Position numbers and translations under genes: made by a program
The notes under the pieces: model-generated
What the model was told of the DNA's origin: nothing
The model's input: only the letters and a program-made list of their open reading frames with translations
The model's database searches: none
Source: Acholeplasma sp. CAG:878
GTDB lineage: Bacteria > Bacillota_I > Bacilli_A > RF39 > UBA660
DNA length: 52,231 nt
NCBI GenBank assembly: GCA_000432255.1
Contig: HF989914.1
Span: forward strand, 77,239-129,469
Reading direction: 5' to 3'
In this document: one piece after another, positions 32,091 through 39,804 of the stretch
Layout of the letters: the number at the start of each line of letters is the position of its first letter
How positions within the stretch are numbered: the first letter of the stretch is position 1

Positions 32091-32735
32091 TTAGAATTTT
32101 ACTGATACTTTTCTTATAAATGTTTCAGTATTCGCACTATCAGTTAATTTATAAGTTATTAAATACTCTTTTTCACTATTTAATGGAATACTAGATACCA
32201 CTGTTCCATTTGAAGTTATTTCTTCAGTTATATTTTCTGTTAAACTACCATTTACTATACCAAACGCACCAGGGTCTGTGTATGTATCTTTATTAGTACT
32301 AGAACCACTTAAAACAACATCACTTTCACCTTTTAAAATTATTTGTGGTTTGTTTTGAAAATCATAGTTATCATCAGTATCAATAGTTACTACATTAAAT
32401 TCATATATGTTATTTTTTTTAGTTGCAGTTATTAGTGTATCATTAGAAAATAATTTTTCAGTTTTTGGGTTTTTAATATCTTTGTCAATTAAACCTTCTT
32501 GCTTTAAATAAGCTAATTTTAGAGTAATTGAACTTCCTTCTTCATCTGGTAAGAGATAAATTCTCTTAGAAGTCCATACTTTAGTTGCTTCTTTTATATT
32601 GTTAATCTGTAAATTATATGCTTCATTTCTATTGTTTTTTAAAATTGTAGTTATTGATATAGTACCAATTAATCCTAAAATTGCAATTAAGGAAACAACT
32701 GCTATGATTTCAATTAAAGTAAATCCCTTTTTCAT
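32091..32735 (-). CDS. Prepilin/pseudopilin-like protein with C-terminal DUF5011-type domain
   Basis: 214 aa from the ATG at 32733-32735 (SD TAGGTGATAG). The N-terminus 'MKKGFTLIEIIAVVSLIAIL' is a class 3 prepilin leader: prepilin peptidase would cut before F and leave E at +5. The C-terminal about 80 residues ('TYTDPGAFGIVNGSLTENI', 'YLITYKLTDSANTETFIRKV') resemble DUF5011/immunoglobulin-like surface domains. No other type IV pilus or com genes are nearby. It is an unusual pairing of a pilin stalk with an Ig-like module, perhaps a surface pseudopilin. Confidence 0.8.
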   Translation of the reverse strand: MKKGFTLIEIIAVVSLIAILGLIGTISITTILKNNRNEAYNLQINNIKEATKVWTSKRIYLLPDEEGSSITLKLAYLKQEGLIDKDIKNPKTEKLFSNDTLITATKKNNIYEFNVVTIDTDDNYDFQNKPQIILKGESDVVLSGSSTNKDTYTDPGAFGIVNGSLTENITEEITSNGTVVSSIPLNSEKEYLITYKLTDSANTETFIRKVSVKF

Positions 32736-32802
32736 TCTATCACCTAATATTATTTTATAATGTTTTTTACAATTTATCAAGTCTATAAATAAATTTTTAT
32801 AA

Positions 32803-32840
32803 ATTAAAAAAAAGATTTAATTTAAGTAAATTAAATCTTT
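32803..32840 (-). terminator. ZIP transporter terminator
   Basis: A 14-bp perfect stem AAAGATTTAATTTA / TAAATTAAATCTTT with a 2-nt centre, followed on the minus strand by TTTTTAATTTATAAAA; 7 nt past the ZIP gene stop. Confidence 0.75.
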
Positions 32841-32846
32841 ACATAA

Positions 32847-33614
32847 TCATCCTAAACTAACATCAAGTATTAACATAATAATAAAACCTGCTATAACGCC
32901 ATAAGTAGATAAGTTTTTGTTTATTTTAACTGACTCCGGTAATAGTTCTCTTGCTGTAACTACAATCATTGCTCCTGCTGCAAACGATAATAAAAATGGT
33001 AATATGTTTCTTATAATTAAGACTAATAACGCACCAATAACTGCAGATATTGGTTCGACTAAAGCTGATGCTTGCCCTAAAATAAAACTTTTTGTTTTTG
33101 AATTACCAGAACTTCTAAGAGGAAGAGATACAGCCGCTCCTTCAGGGAAATTTTGAATTCCTATTCCAAGAGCTAACATCATAGCCCCTATTAATGTAAT
33201 ATTACCAGTTGCAATTCCTCCAAATGCAACCCCAATAGCCATCCCCTCAGGTATATTATGAATAGTAATTGCTGATAATAATAATGCATTTCTTTTCTTA
33301 CTTCCACTAATTATTTTATCTAAAAAATTATCAGATAATAAAACAAATAAACCACCAATAACAAAACCAATACTTGGAAATAACCACTCATTTTTCCCTA
33401 GTTCATTACACAAATTAATTGCTGGTAAAATAAGAGAGAAAAATGATGCAGCTAACATTACGCCAGAAGAAAAACCTAAAACAATAGTTAATATTTTATC
33501 ATTTATCTTCTTAAAGAAACATACCGATAGCGCACCTAGTGCGGTTACTAACCATGTAAATGTTGCTGCTAATAATGCTTGAATAATAGGATTTAAATTA
33601 GAAAACCAATACAA
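32847..33614 (-). CDS. ZIP-family divalent metal transporter (ZupT-like)
   Basis: 255 aa with about eight transmembrane helices. The metal-binding motifs are 'AITIHNIPEGMAIGVAFGG' in TM4 and 'IGIQNFPEGAAVSLPLR' in TM5, typical of ZupT/GufA-type importers of zinc, iron and manganese. The start is a TTG at 33612-33614, supported by SD GAGGTG 6 nt upstream; the next Met would remove the first helix. No metal regulator nearby. Confidence 0.9.
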   Translation of the reverse strand: MYWFSNLNPIIQALLAATFTWLVTALGALSVCFFKKINDKILTIVLGFSSGVMLAASFFSLILPAINLCNELGKNEWLFPSIGFVIGGLFVLLSDNFLDKIISGSKKRNALLLSAITIHNIPEGMAIGVAFGGIATGNITLIGAMMLALGIGIQNFPEGAAVSLPLRSSGNSKTKSFILGQASALVEPISAVIGALLVLIIRNILPFLLSFAAGAMIVVTARELLPESVKINKNLSTYGVIAGFIIMLILDVSLG

Positions 33615-33680
33615 AAAAACACCTCATTATATAGTATGTTTTTTTCATATAGTTGTTAATGAAAGTGTTTATTTTAATAA

Positions 33681-34877
33681 TTATAATTCTATCCTACCAC
33701 TTAAAAAATCTAAGGCACATATTTGTTTTATTCCATCATAATCAACACTATCATAATCTAACGTTATTATATATTTTGGATAATTATCGGCTATATTTTT
33801 AAGTGGCGTTAATTCCCTTTCTAAAGTCTTTTCATCCCTTACTGAAAGAGAAACCTGAATATATTTTATTCCATTGTTATTTTTAACAACAAAATCAACT
33901 TCATAAGCATCATATTTACCAATATGTATGTCATATCCTTTTCTTTTTAGTTCTAAAAATATTATATTTTCTAATATACTACCATAATCTTTGACAGTTC
34001 CCAATAAAAAATTTCTCAAGCCTAAATCACATACATAGTATTTATCGCCTGTCTTTAAATATTCTTTTCCTTTAATATCATATCTTGATATTTTATAAAC
34101 CATATAACTATTTATTAATGCGTTTAAATAACTTTCAACAGTATTAACAGAACATTTTCTATTATTCGAAGCTAATGTGTTAGCAATTTTATTTGTCGAT
34201 ATTAATTGTCCAATATTATCAAAAATAAATTTTGTTATACTATCTAATATCATGGTATCCTTAATATTGTTTTTAAATACAATATCTTTTAGTAGAACAG
34301 TATTATAAATACCTTCTAAATAATTTCTTATTAATTCATCATCATTATCTAAATTTAGCAAATATGGAAAGCCACCATTTTTAACATATAAATCATATTT
34401 TTTACCCTCATCACTATTTCCATAATATTCTAAATACTCTTTAAACGATAAAGGTAACATATGAATTTGCATATATCTTCCTGTTAAATATGTTGCCAAC
34501 TCCCCAGATAACATATAAGAATTTGAGCCGGTTATATATAGGTCAACATTTTTTTTAATATATAATCCATCAACTGCTTTTTCAAAATGAGATAATATTT
34601 GTATTTCATCTAAAAATATATAATTCATCTTATCATCATTAAGTTTACTTTCTATATAATTGTATAACTCTTTCCAATCATTAAAATTCATATCGCGAGG
34701 ATTCTCAAAGTTAAGACTTATTATTTGTTCTTGACTTACGCCATTTGCCAATAAATATTTTTTGTATAATTCAAATAAAGTAGATTTGCCACATCGCCTT
34801 ATACCAGTAACAACCTTAATTATTTGTTTATCCTTTAGTTTTAATAAAAAATTTATATAGTTTTCCCTTTTTATCAT
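33681..34877 (-). CDS. AAA ATPase with DUF4143 domain
   Basis: 398 aa from the ATG at 34875-34877 (MIKRENYINFLLKL; SD AGAGGTGG), preferred over an earlier start inside the upstream terminator. Walker A 'VVTGIRRCGKSTLFELY', Walker B 'NYIFLDEIQIL', sensor 'DLYITGSNSYMLSGELATYL', then the C-terminal DUF4143 domain ('YDAYEVDFVVKNNNGIKYIQ', a D...E.xQ restriction-endonuclease-like core). Such ATPases are frequent, often multicopy, and mostly of unknown function. It directly follows the 3' end of ftsW and is outside the integrated element. Confidence 0.88.
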   Translation of the reverse strand: MIKRENYINFLLKLKDKQIIKVVTGIRRCGKSTLFELYKKYLLANGVSQEQIISLNFENPRDMNFNDWKELYNYIESKLNDDKMNYIFLDEIQILSHFEKAVDGLYIKKNVDLYITGSNSYMLSGELATYLTGRYMQIHMLPLSFKEYLEYYGNSDEGKKYDLYVKNGGFPYLLNLDNDDELIRNYLEGIYNTVLLKDIVFKNNIKDTMILDSITKFIFDNIGQLISTNKIANTLASNNRKCSVNTVESYLNALINSYMVYKISRYDIKGKEYLKTGDKYYVCDLGLRNFLLGTVKDYGSILENIIFLELKRKGYDIHIGKYDAYEVDFVVKNNNGIKYIQVSLSVRDEKTLERELTPLKNIADNYPKYIITLDYDSVDYDGIKQICALDFLSGRIEL

Positions 34878-34921
34878 AAAACCACCTCTAGAAAAATTAT
34901 ATAATATTTTTGTAATAAAGT

Positions 34922-34951
34922 AAAGTTTTTTCATTCAAATGAAAAAACTTT
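34922..34951. terminator. Terminator downstream of ftsW
   Basis: A 14-bp perfect stem AAAGTTTTTTCATT / AATGAAAAAACTTT with 2-nt centre lies 19 nt past the ftsW tail stop. It would end the native dcw transcript in the uninterrupted chromosome. Confidence 0.65.
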
Positions 34952-34970
34952 CTATTTTTCTACATTTTTT

Positions 34971-35069
34971 TCACTTGTTGTATCTACTTATATTTAAAAC
35001 TACTCCTATACTACAGAGTGTTATAAGCAAACTAGAACCACCATAAGATAAAAACGGTAAAGTAACCCC
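34971..35069 (-). pseudogene. ftsW: Detached 3' end of ftsW (32 codons)
   Basis: Reading from the integration core, the minus strand codes for GVTLPFLSYGGSSLL, then a last hydrophobic helix ending ISRYNK and a TGA stop at 34971-34973. 'PFLSYGGSS' is the most conserved C-terminal motif of FtsW/RodA. The frame has no start codon and runs into a stop 13 codons upstream of the core in element DNA, so it is not translated alone. Its 5' partner is 9,008 bp away at 44072-45067. Confidence 0.93.
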
Positions 35070-35095
35070 GTAAACACATTTTTGGGGGAGAAAAT
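35044..35095 (-). other. Recombined attachment site, integrase end of element (att half-sites)
   Basis: Minus strand: element arm ATTTTCTCCCCC...TGTGTTTAC, core GG (35068-35069), host arm GGTTACTTTACCG inside ftsW. The host arm is the right half of the 14-bp attB dyad GTAACCGGGGTTAC; the element arm is one half of the long attP dyad. Confidence 0.85.
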
Positions 35096-35140
35096 ATTAT
35101 GAAGACATTTACAAGGTAGATAAAAAAACTTTTAAAAAAA

Positions 35141-36721
35141 TCACCTAACAAAACTAGCTAACTCTTGAAATTTGAAGAATACATAAATCTTTTTATCATT
35201 ATCAATTTCAATTCTATCAATAAGTTCTGCTATCATAGATTTACTAGGTTTCTTTTGTGCTAGAAATTTCTTTACTATGAATGCACAACTATCATAATCA
35301 AGAGTTTGTAGTTTAGATGTAATCAAAATCTTTTTATTATCTAACTCACTTTTTAGTTTTATGGCGTTATTTAATTTATCATTATAACTATCTAATAAAT
35401 TTCTAAAAATGTTTTCAGGTAATTTACCATTAACTTTATCTAAATATAATTCTTCAATAGCAGTATTATATTTATTAATATCTCTTATAAAAATATCTGT
35501 TTCTTTTTGTAAACTATTTAATTCTTCACTTAATATTAAATTTGCTTCTTCTATTAATGACTTACTATCATATTCTTTGATAAAGGAATTACAAATATTT
35601 GTAATAATATTAATTAAATCTTCTTCTAGTAAATTATAATTCACTCTATGAATATTACAAATACCGTATTTTCCTTTTTTACTATACTGATTACACTGAG
35701 TGTAGTGTGAATCAGACTTTTTATTTTTTCTTTCTAATATGCTTATAGAATGACCACATTCCTTACATTTTAATAGACCACTAAATAAATATTCTTTTTT
35801 ACTTTTCGTAACTAATTTTGAATTAACTTTTAAAAGTGTTTGGACTTTATCAAATACTTCTTTACTAATAATGGCTTCATGAGTATCAGGAACAATTATA
35901 TAATCTTCTTTATTAACTGCACGAAGTTTTTTAGAGTTATATCTTATTTTGTTATAAGTATTTTGTACCATATTTCCTATATACATTTCACTAGTTAAGA
36001 TATCTCTTATTGTTTGACTTCTCCAAATTCCATAACCATCATTATCAGTAACAGTTGCACCACGGCTTTCTTTTTTATAAACTATCGGGATTGGTATTTT
36101 TTCATCAGTAAGAGTAGTTGCTATTGTATAACAAGTATTTCCTGCTAGTGCCATATTATATATTCTTTTTACTATAACTGATGCAACAGGATCAACAACT
36201 AACTTATGATGATCACTTGGATCTTTTAAATATCCATACTTAGGTATTGAGCCAATATAATCTCCATTTTTTTGTCTTGCAGTAAATGCACTTTTAACTT
36301 TCTTTGATGTATCTCTTAAAATATAATCATTAAAAGTTAATTTCATAGAAATCATACTATCTCCATTTAATGAATCATATCCATCATTAATTGCAATATA
36401 TCTAACATTTTTTTCTAGAAAATATTCTTCAATAAAAGAACCAGTACCATATAATTCACGACCAAGTCTAGACAAGTCTTTTGTAATAACACAATTAATT
36501 TTTCCAGAATCAATATCATCTAGCATTCGTTTGAATGCAGGTCTATCAAAATTACCACCAGAATATCCATCGTCAACATATTCTTCAACCAAATCTAACT
36601 TTCCAAATTTACAAAATGATTCTATAATCATTCTTTGACTTTCAATAGAAGAACTTTCATCTTTTTTTAAGTCATCTTCTTTGGATAATCTTAAATAATC
36701 GCCACATTTATATTTCCTCAT
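35141..36721 (-). CDS. Large serine recombinase (integrase)
   Basis: 526 aa. The catalytic resolvase domain (about 1-150) has the nucleophile Ser13 in 'YLRLSKEDD', 'VDDGYSGGNFDRPAFKRML' and the Arg motif 'CVITKDLSRLGRE'. A Recombinase domain (about 165-290), a zinc ribbon 'CKECGHSI...CNQYSKKGKYGIC' (about 325-365), a long coiled coil (about 370-460) and a C-terminal 'MIAELIDRIEIDNDKKIYVF' follow. This is the TndX/Tn5397-type architecture that integrates and excises elements at short dyad sites. Its stop is 72 nt from the core. Strong SD AAAGGAGG. Excision would also need a directionality factor; the 49-aa or RHH proteins are candidates. Confidence 0.95.
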   Translation of the reverse strand: MRKYKCGDYLRLSKEDDLKKDESSSIESQRMIIESFCKFGKLDLVEEYVDDGYSGGNFDRPAFKRMLDDIDSGKINCVITKDLSRLGRELYGTGSFIEEYFLEKNVRYIAINDGYDSLNGDSMISMKLTFNDYILRDTSKKVKSAFTARQKNGDYIGSIPKYGYLKDPSDHHKLVVDPVASVIVKRIYNMALAGNTCYTIATTLTDEKIPIPIVYKKESRGATVTDNDGYGIWRSQTIRDILTSEMYIGNMVQNTYNKIRYNSKKLRAVNKEDYIIVPDTHEAIISKEVFDKVQTLLKVNSKLVTKSKKEYLFSGLLKCKECGHSISILERKNKKSDSHYTQCNQYSKKGKYGICNIHRVNYNLLEEDLINIITNICNSFIKEYDSKSLIEEANLILSEELNSLQKETDIFIRDINKYNTAIEELYLDKVNGKLPENIFRNLLDSYNDKLNNAIKLKSELDNKKILITSKLQTLDYDSCAFIVKKFLAQKKPSKSMIAELIDRIEIDNDKKIYVFFKFQELASFVR

Positions 36722-36813
36722 AACTTGTTTCCTCCTTTAAACTTGTTAATCAGAAACTATAAACGCTTAAATAAAGTATAACATAAGTTAGATCTTATTA
36801 TTTATAATTTTGA

Positions 36814-36963
36814 TTAACATTTTATATTTTTTATATCGCTTCTATTTTCTTTTATATAAAGTAATATATGTTCTTTTAATATTTCTTTTAACTCTTTACC
36901 ATTAGCATTAAAATTTAAAACTATATTATTATGTAATGGTAAGCTACTAAGTTTACCAGTCAT
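36814..36963 (-). CDS. Small element protein, 49 aa
   Basis: A short ORF reading MTGKLSSLPLHNNIVLNFN... and ending in 'LKEHILLYIKENRSDIKNIK' with TGT TAA. It has a very strong SD (TAAAGGAGGAAACAATATG), almost a copy of the leader before the integrase gene (AAAGGAGGAAACAAGTTATG), so a shared leader was probably duplicated. Upstream of the integrase, such small proteins may be recombination directionality factors; no family is recognised, and that role is inferred from place only. Confidence 0.65.
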   Translation of the reverse strand: MTGKLSSLPLHNNIVLNFNANGKELKEILKEHILLYIKENRSDIKNIKC

Positions 36964-37056
36964 ATTGTTTCCTCCTTTAAAAATTTATTATCATCTATCT
37001 AATTTTATGCAAAAGAAAAGCCAACAATTTCTTGTTTGCTTAATTAGACAAATTAT

Positions 37057-37392
37057 TTAATCGTTGAATCCATTTTTGCATTGTCTATATATTTCTTTAA
37101 GACATTTATCTTCTTTAATATCTGCATTAGAAAGATAGCCAATGTTTGCAAAATGTTGTTTTGAAATTCTTAAATGAAGATTTTGTTTTCTAGTAATAGT
37201 ATTTATTTCACGATTAAGAATTGAAAGATTATTTTCAATTTCACTTAGAAATGATGCTATTGTTCTTGGACTCTTTAAATAATCTGCAATAATATTTTTT
37301 GTTGTTTTATTTAAAGAAGTACTAGTCTGTTTAGATATATTATATATTTGATCATACAGTTCATCATCAACTCTTAAAGTAATTATTTTCAT
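37057..37392 (-). CDS. Ribbon-helix-helix protein (mobilisation or regulatory accessory)
   Basis: 111 aa. Residues 1-45 read like an RHH DNA-binding domain: a short strand 'MKIITLRVDDELYDQI' then two helices with 'TSLNKTTKNIIADYLKS'. The rest is helical ('FLSEIENNLSILNREINTIT'). The layout resembles MobC-type relaxosome accessory proteins, which sit beside oriT; the adjoining 550-nt noncoding region would suit that. No relaxase gene follows, so it could equally be an element regulator. Confidence 0.6.
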   Translation of the reverse strand: MKIITLRVDDELYDQIYNISKQTSTSLNKTTKNIIADYLKSPRTIASFLSEIENNLSILNREINTITRKQNLHLRISKQHFANIGYLSNADIKEDKCLKEIYRQCKNGFND

Positions 37393-37942
37393 TTCTTATC
37401 ACTTCTTTCTTTATTTTATTTGCTAAATTGTGAATTATTTTAGGTTTATTTTTTCTCAAAACTATTTATTTTTTATAATGGGCATAAGGAGAACGACACC
37501 ACAAATCTTATTCTTCCTTTTAAACAAAAAGAAAAGAGTGATGTCTTACTTTTTTTGCACTTGCAAAAATGATTCATTAATTTTCCTTTTTTGACCACTA
37601 ACACCATTTATAGCTTCATTTATAAACAAATTTAATGACTACAAAGTGACCACTAAAATGATTCACACATATTTTTGGATGCATCACATTACTTTTAATT
37701 TTTGATAAAGTCAATAAAGTTTTATAATTTATTTTTAAACACCTCCAAACATTATAAAACAAAAAAAGAGAAAACCTCATTTAAAATAAAATTTTCTCCA
37801 ATCAAAAAATAAATTAAAAAAGCAGAAAGAATAGGATTCTCTCTGCATAATTAATTCATTTTACTATATTTTACCACTTGACAATCGGAAGTCAAGCAAG
37901 TTTTGGACGAATTTGGACTTATTCGGCCTTATTTGGAAGAAT
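37393..37942. other. 550-nt noncoding region of the element with repeats (oriT-like candidate)
   Basis: No ORF of note. It holds a perfect 8-bp inverted repeat TTTTTGCA-CT-TGCAAAAA (37552-37569); direct repeats TGACCACTA (37592-37600, 37647-37655) and AAAATGATTCA (37566-37576, 37655-37665); a relatively GC-rich stretch at 37481-37502 (GGCATAAGGAGAACGACACC); an inverted repeat CTTGAC/GTCAAG (37878-37897 region) and TTGGAC repeats near 37893-37920. Two terminators of the helicase gene lie at 37761-37846. The hairpin with iteron-like repeats beside an RHH gene would fit an origin of transfer or replication. This is a candidate only. Confidence 0.4.
37761..37846 (-). terminator. Tandem terminators after the DUF2075 helicase gene
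   Basis: First, minus-strand GCAGAGAGAAT-CCT-ATTCTTTCTGC (37822-37846; 11 bp with one G-T pair) followed by TTTTTTAATTTATTTTTT. Second, GAGAAAA / TTTTCTC (37768-37798) followed by TTTTTTTG. Together they seal the cargo transcript from the mobilisation half. Confidence 0.75.
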
Positions 37943-39802
37943 TTATTTATTGTTATATTTTCTAATATTATTAATAATATTTTTGTAAAAATTATTTAGA
38001 TTCTGATCTTCACAATATATATAGCATCCTTTAGTTCCTCTAGTAAGTAATACTCTATACGCATTTTTTATAAGTTCATCAGCAATTTTATTTGCATATG
38101 CTTTATCTTCTTTTTCAAGTTTTTTAATTCCTTTAAAAGATGGATCTGTTGAAGCGTGATTATGAAAGTCAGTGTGAACTCTGCCATCTTTAAAAAACAT
38201 ATCTTTTCCAATTATAACTCCAACATAATCAAATTCTAATCCTTGAACAGAATGTACGCATCCTACCTCATTAATTGAATCATCAATAGCATATGTTTGC
38301 TTTGCACCTAAATTCCAACTCATTTCAAAACTATCAATTTTAATATCATGATAATTTGTATTATCAATTTCTTTTTTATTCCAATTCCAACAGTATCCAG
38401 CTAAAATTCTTGATTTAAATTTAATATTTTTTTCACTAATTATTTTTCTAAGTTCACTAGCGTTATCACAAATTTTAATATCATAATTTATATTATTAAT
38501 ATTTAACTTATCATTATAACCTAAAATATAATCAATGATAGATAAATAATCCCTAGAGCCGTTGCATCTAAATTGTGATGTTAATTCATATATATTTACT
38601 TTTTTGTCACATGCAGATGCCCATTTTTTAATTTCATCAATAGTTCCGATATCATTTAAATGAATTCTTTGTTTTTCATCAATAAAAAATACACTATTAT
38701 TGGATGAAGTAATAACTTCTTTAATTTGATTAAATCCATAATTGTTAAACAATCCTGATTTTTCTGCCATGCAATGAGCTTCGTCTACAATCAAGCAATC
38801 AAAAGATTTTTCTTTTGTATCAGTATATGCACCTGAGGTTTTAAATAAATTATCTATATTACTTTTCTTTAGTGTTCCTTTCAATTCTGCAGAATAGACA
38901 ACTCTAGGAGCTGTGTTTCTTGAAACAAACTGTGTCATTTTTCCTTTTTGTAACATGCTTGTTAATAGATTAATTGCGATTACTGATTTACCTGTACCAG
39001 GCCCTCCAATTACAATAGAAACAGTATTATCATTATTTAATAAGCTTCTTAAAATTTCATCATAAATTATCATTTGATCATCTAATAATCTGAAATTATT
39101 GTTTCCAGTCATTAAATTTGTTATTTCATTTTGTAATTTTTTTGAAGGATTAAAATCACTATTTTCAATTTCATATATTATTTTTGATGAATCTCCTTTA
39201 CTAAATGATTTAGAAATATAATCAATTAAATTTTGTTTATCATCACTATAGAACATTTTTACCTTTGATAGTAAATCATCAAATATTAAGAAATTAATTA
39301 TATTATCTTTTTTATAATTATGAAGAATAACACTAGCCTCAATAATAGCATTATGCTCTTGTATAAATTTATTATAATCGCAAAGCATATCTTTATATGT
39401 TAAGACTTGATATGCGGGATGTAATACTTTTCTTTGTGAATTTCCAACAAATGTTTCTAAAAGGACATCACTGTTATCAACAAGATTAACTTTTGACCAC
39501 TGTTTTAATTCAAAAATCAAAATTTTTTCCTTATTATTGAAATCATATCCAGTAATCATTAAGTCTATTCTTGATGAAGAAATTGGTAAATTATATTCTA
39601 GAATAATAGTACAATCCTCTGGTAAAGTACTTATTTTTATAACTTCTGCCATATATGAAAGTGAATTTTCCCACGATTTTTTTTCAGAATCAGATGTATA
39701 ATGAAAAAGCTTATTTTTAAAATTTTGATTTAATATTTCTACTAAAAGATTATCTTCAATATCTGAAATAAATTCTTTTTTGGTTTTATTATATATAATC
39801 AT
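37943..39802 (-). CDS. PD-(D/E)XK-like domain fused to DUF2075 (SF1-type) helicase/ATPase
   Basis: 619 aa. Residues about 60-105 contain a nuclease-like core: 'SSSRIDLMITGYD' (Asp80) and 'ILIFELKQW' (E98-x-K100). The DUF2075 helicase core follows with Walker A 'IGGPGTGKS' (265-273), Walker B 'CLIVDEAHCMAE' (about 336-347), motif III 'FFIDEKQRI', motif IV 'LTSQFRCNGSRDYL', motif V 'HSVQGLEFDYVGV' and motif VI 'AYRVLLTRGTKG'. Such proteins are frequent in defence islands and mobile elements. It begins 2 nt after the stop of the kinase/methyltransferase fusion, so the two are made together. DNA or RNA target unknown. Confidence 0.85.
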   Translation of the reverse strand: MIIYNKTKKEFISDIEDNLLVEILNQNFKNKLFHYTSDSEKKSWENSLSYMAEVIKISTLPEDCTIILEYNLPISSSRIDLMITGYDFNNKEKILIFELKQWSKVNLVDNSDVLLETFVGNSQRKVLHPAYQVLTYKDMLCDYNKFIQEHNAIIEASVILHNYKKDNIINFLIFDDLLSKVKMFYSDDKQNLIDYISKSFSKGDSSKIIYEIENSDFNPSKKLQNEITNLMTGNNNFRLLDDQMIIYDEILRSLLNNDNTVSIVIGGPGTGKSVIAINLLTSMLQKGKMTQFVSRNTAPRVVYSAELKGTLKKSNIDNLFKTSGAYTDTKEKSFDCLIVDEAHCMAEKSGLFNNYGFNQIKEVITSSNNSVFFIDEKQRIHLNDIGTIDEIKKWASACDKKVNIYELTSQFRCNGSRDYLSIIDYILGYNDKLNINNINYDIKICDNASELRKIISEKNIKFKSRILAGYCWNWNKKEIDNTNYHDIKIDSFEMSWNLGAKQTYAIDDSINEVGCVHSVQGLEFDYVGVIIGKDMFFKDGRVHTDFHNHASTDPSFKGIKKLEKEDKAYANKIADELIKNAYRVLLTRGTKGCYIYCEDQNLNNFYKNIINNIRKYNNK

Positions 39803-39804
39803 GA

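Noticed and set aside
33681..34877. DUF4143 ATPase as part of the mobile element
   Set aside because: It lies outside the core at 35068, beyond the ftsW tail and its terminator.
37393..37942. CRISPR array in the repeat-rich noncoding region
   Set aside because: Repeats are only 9-11 nt, few and irregularly spaced; no cas genes are present.
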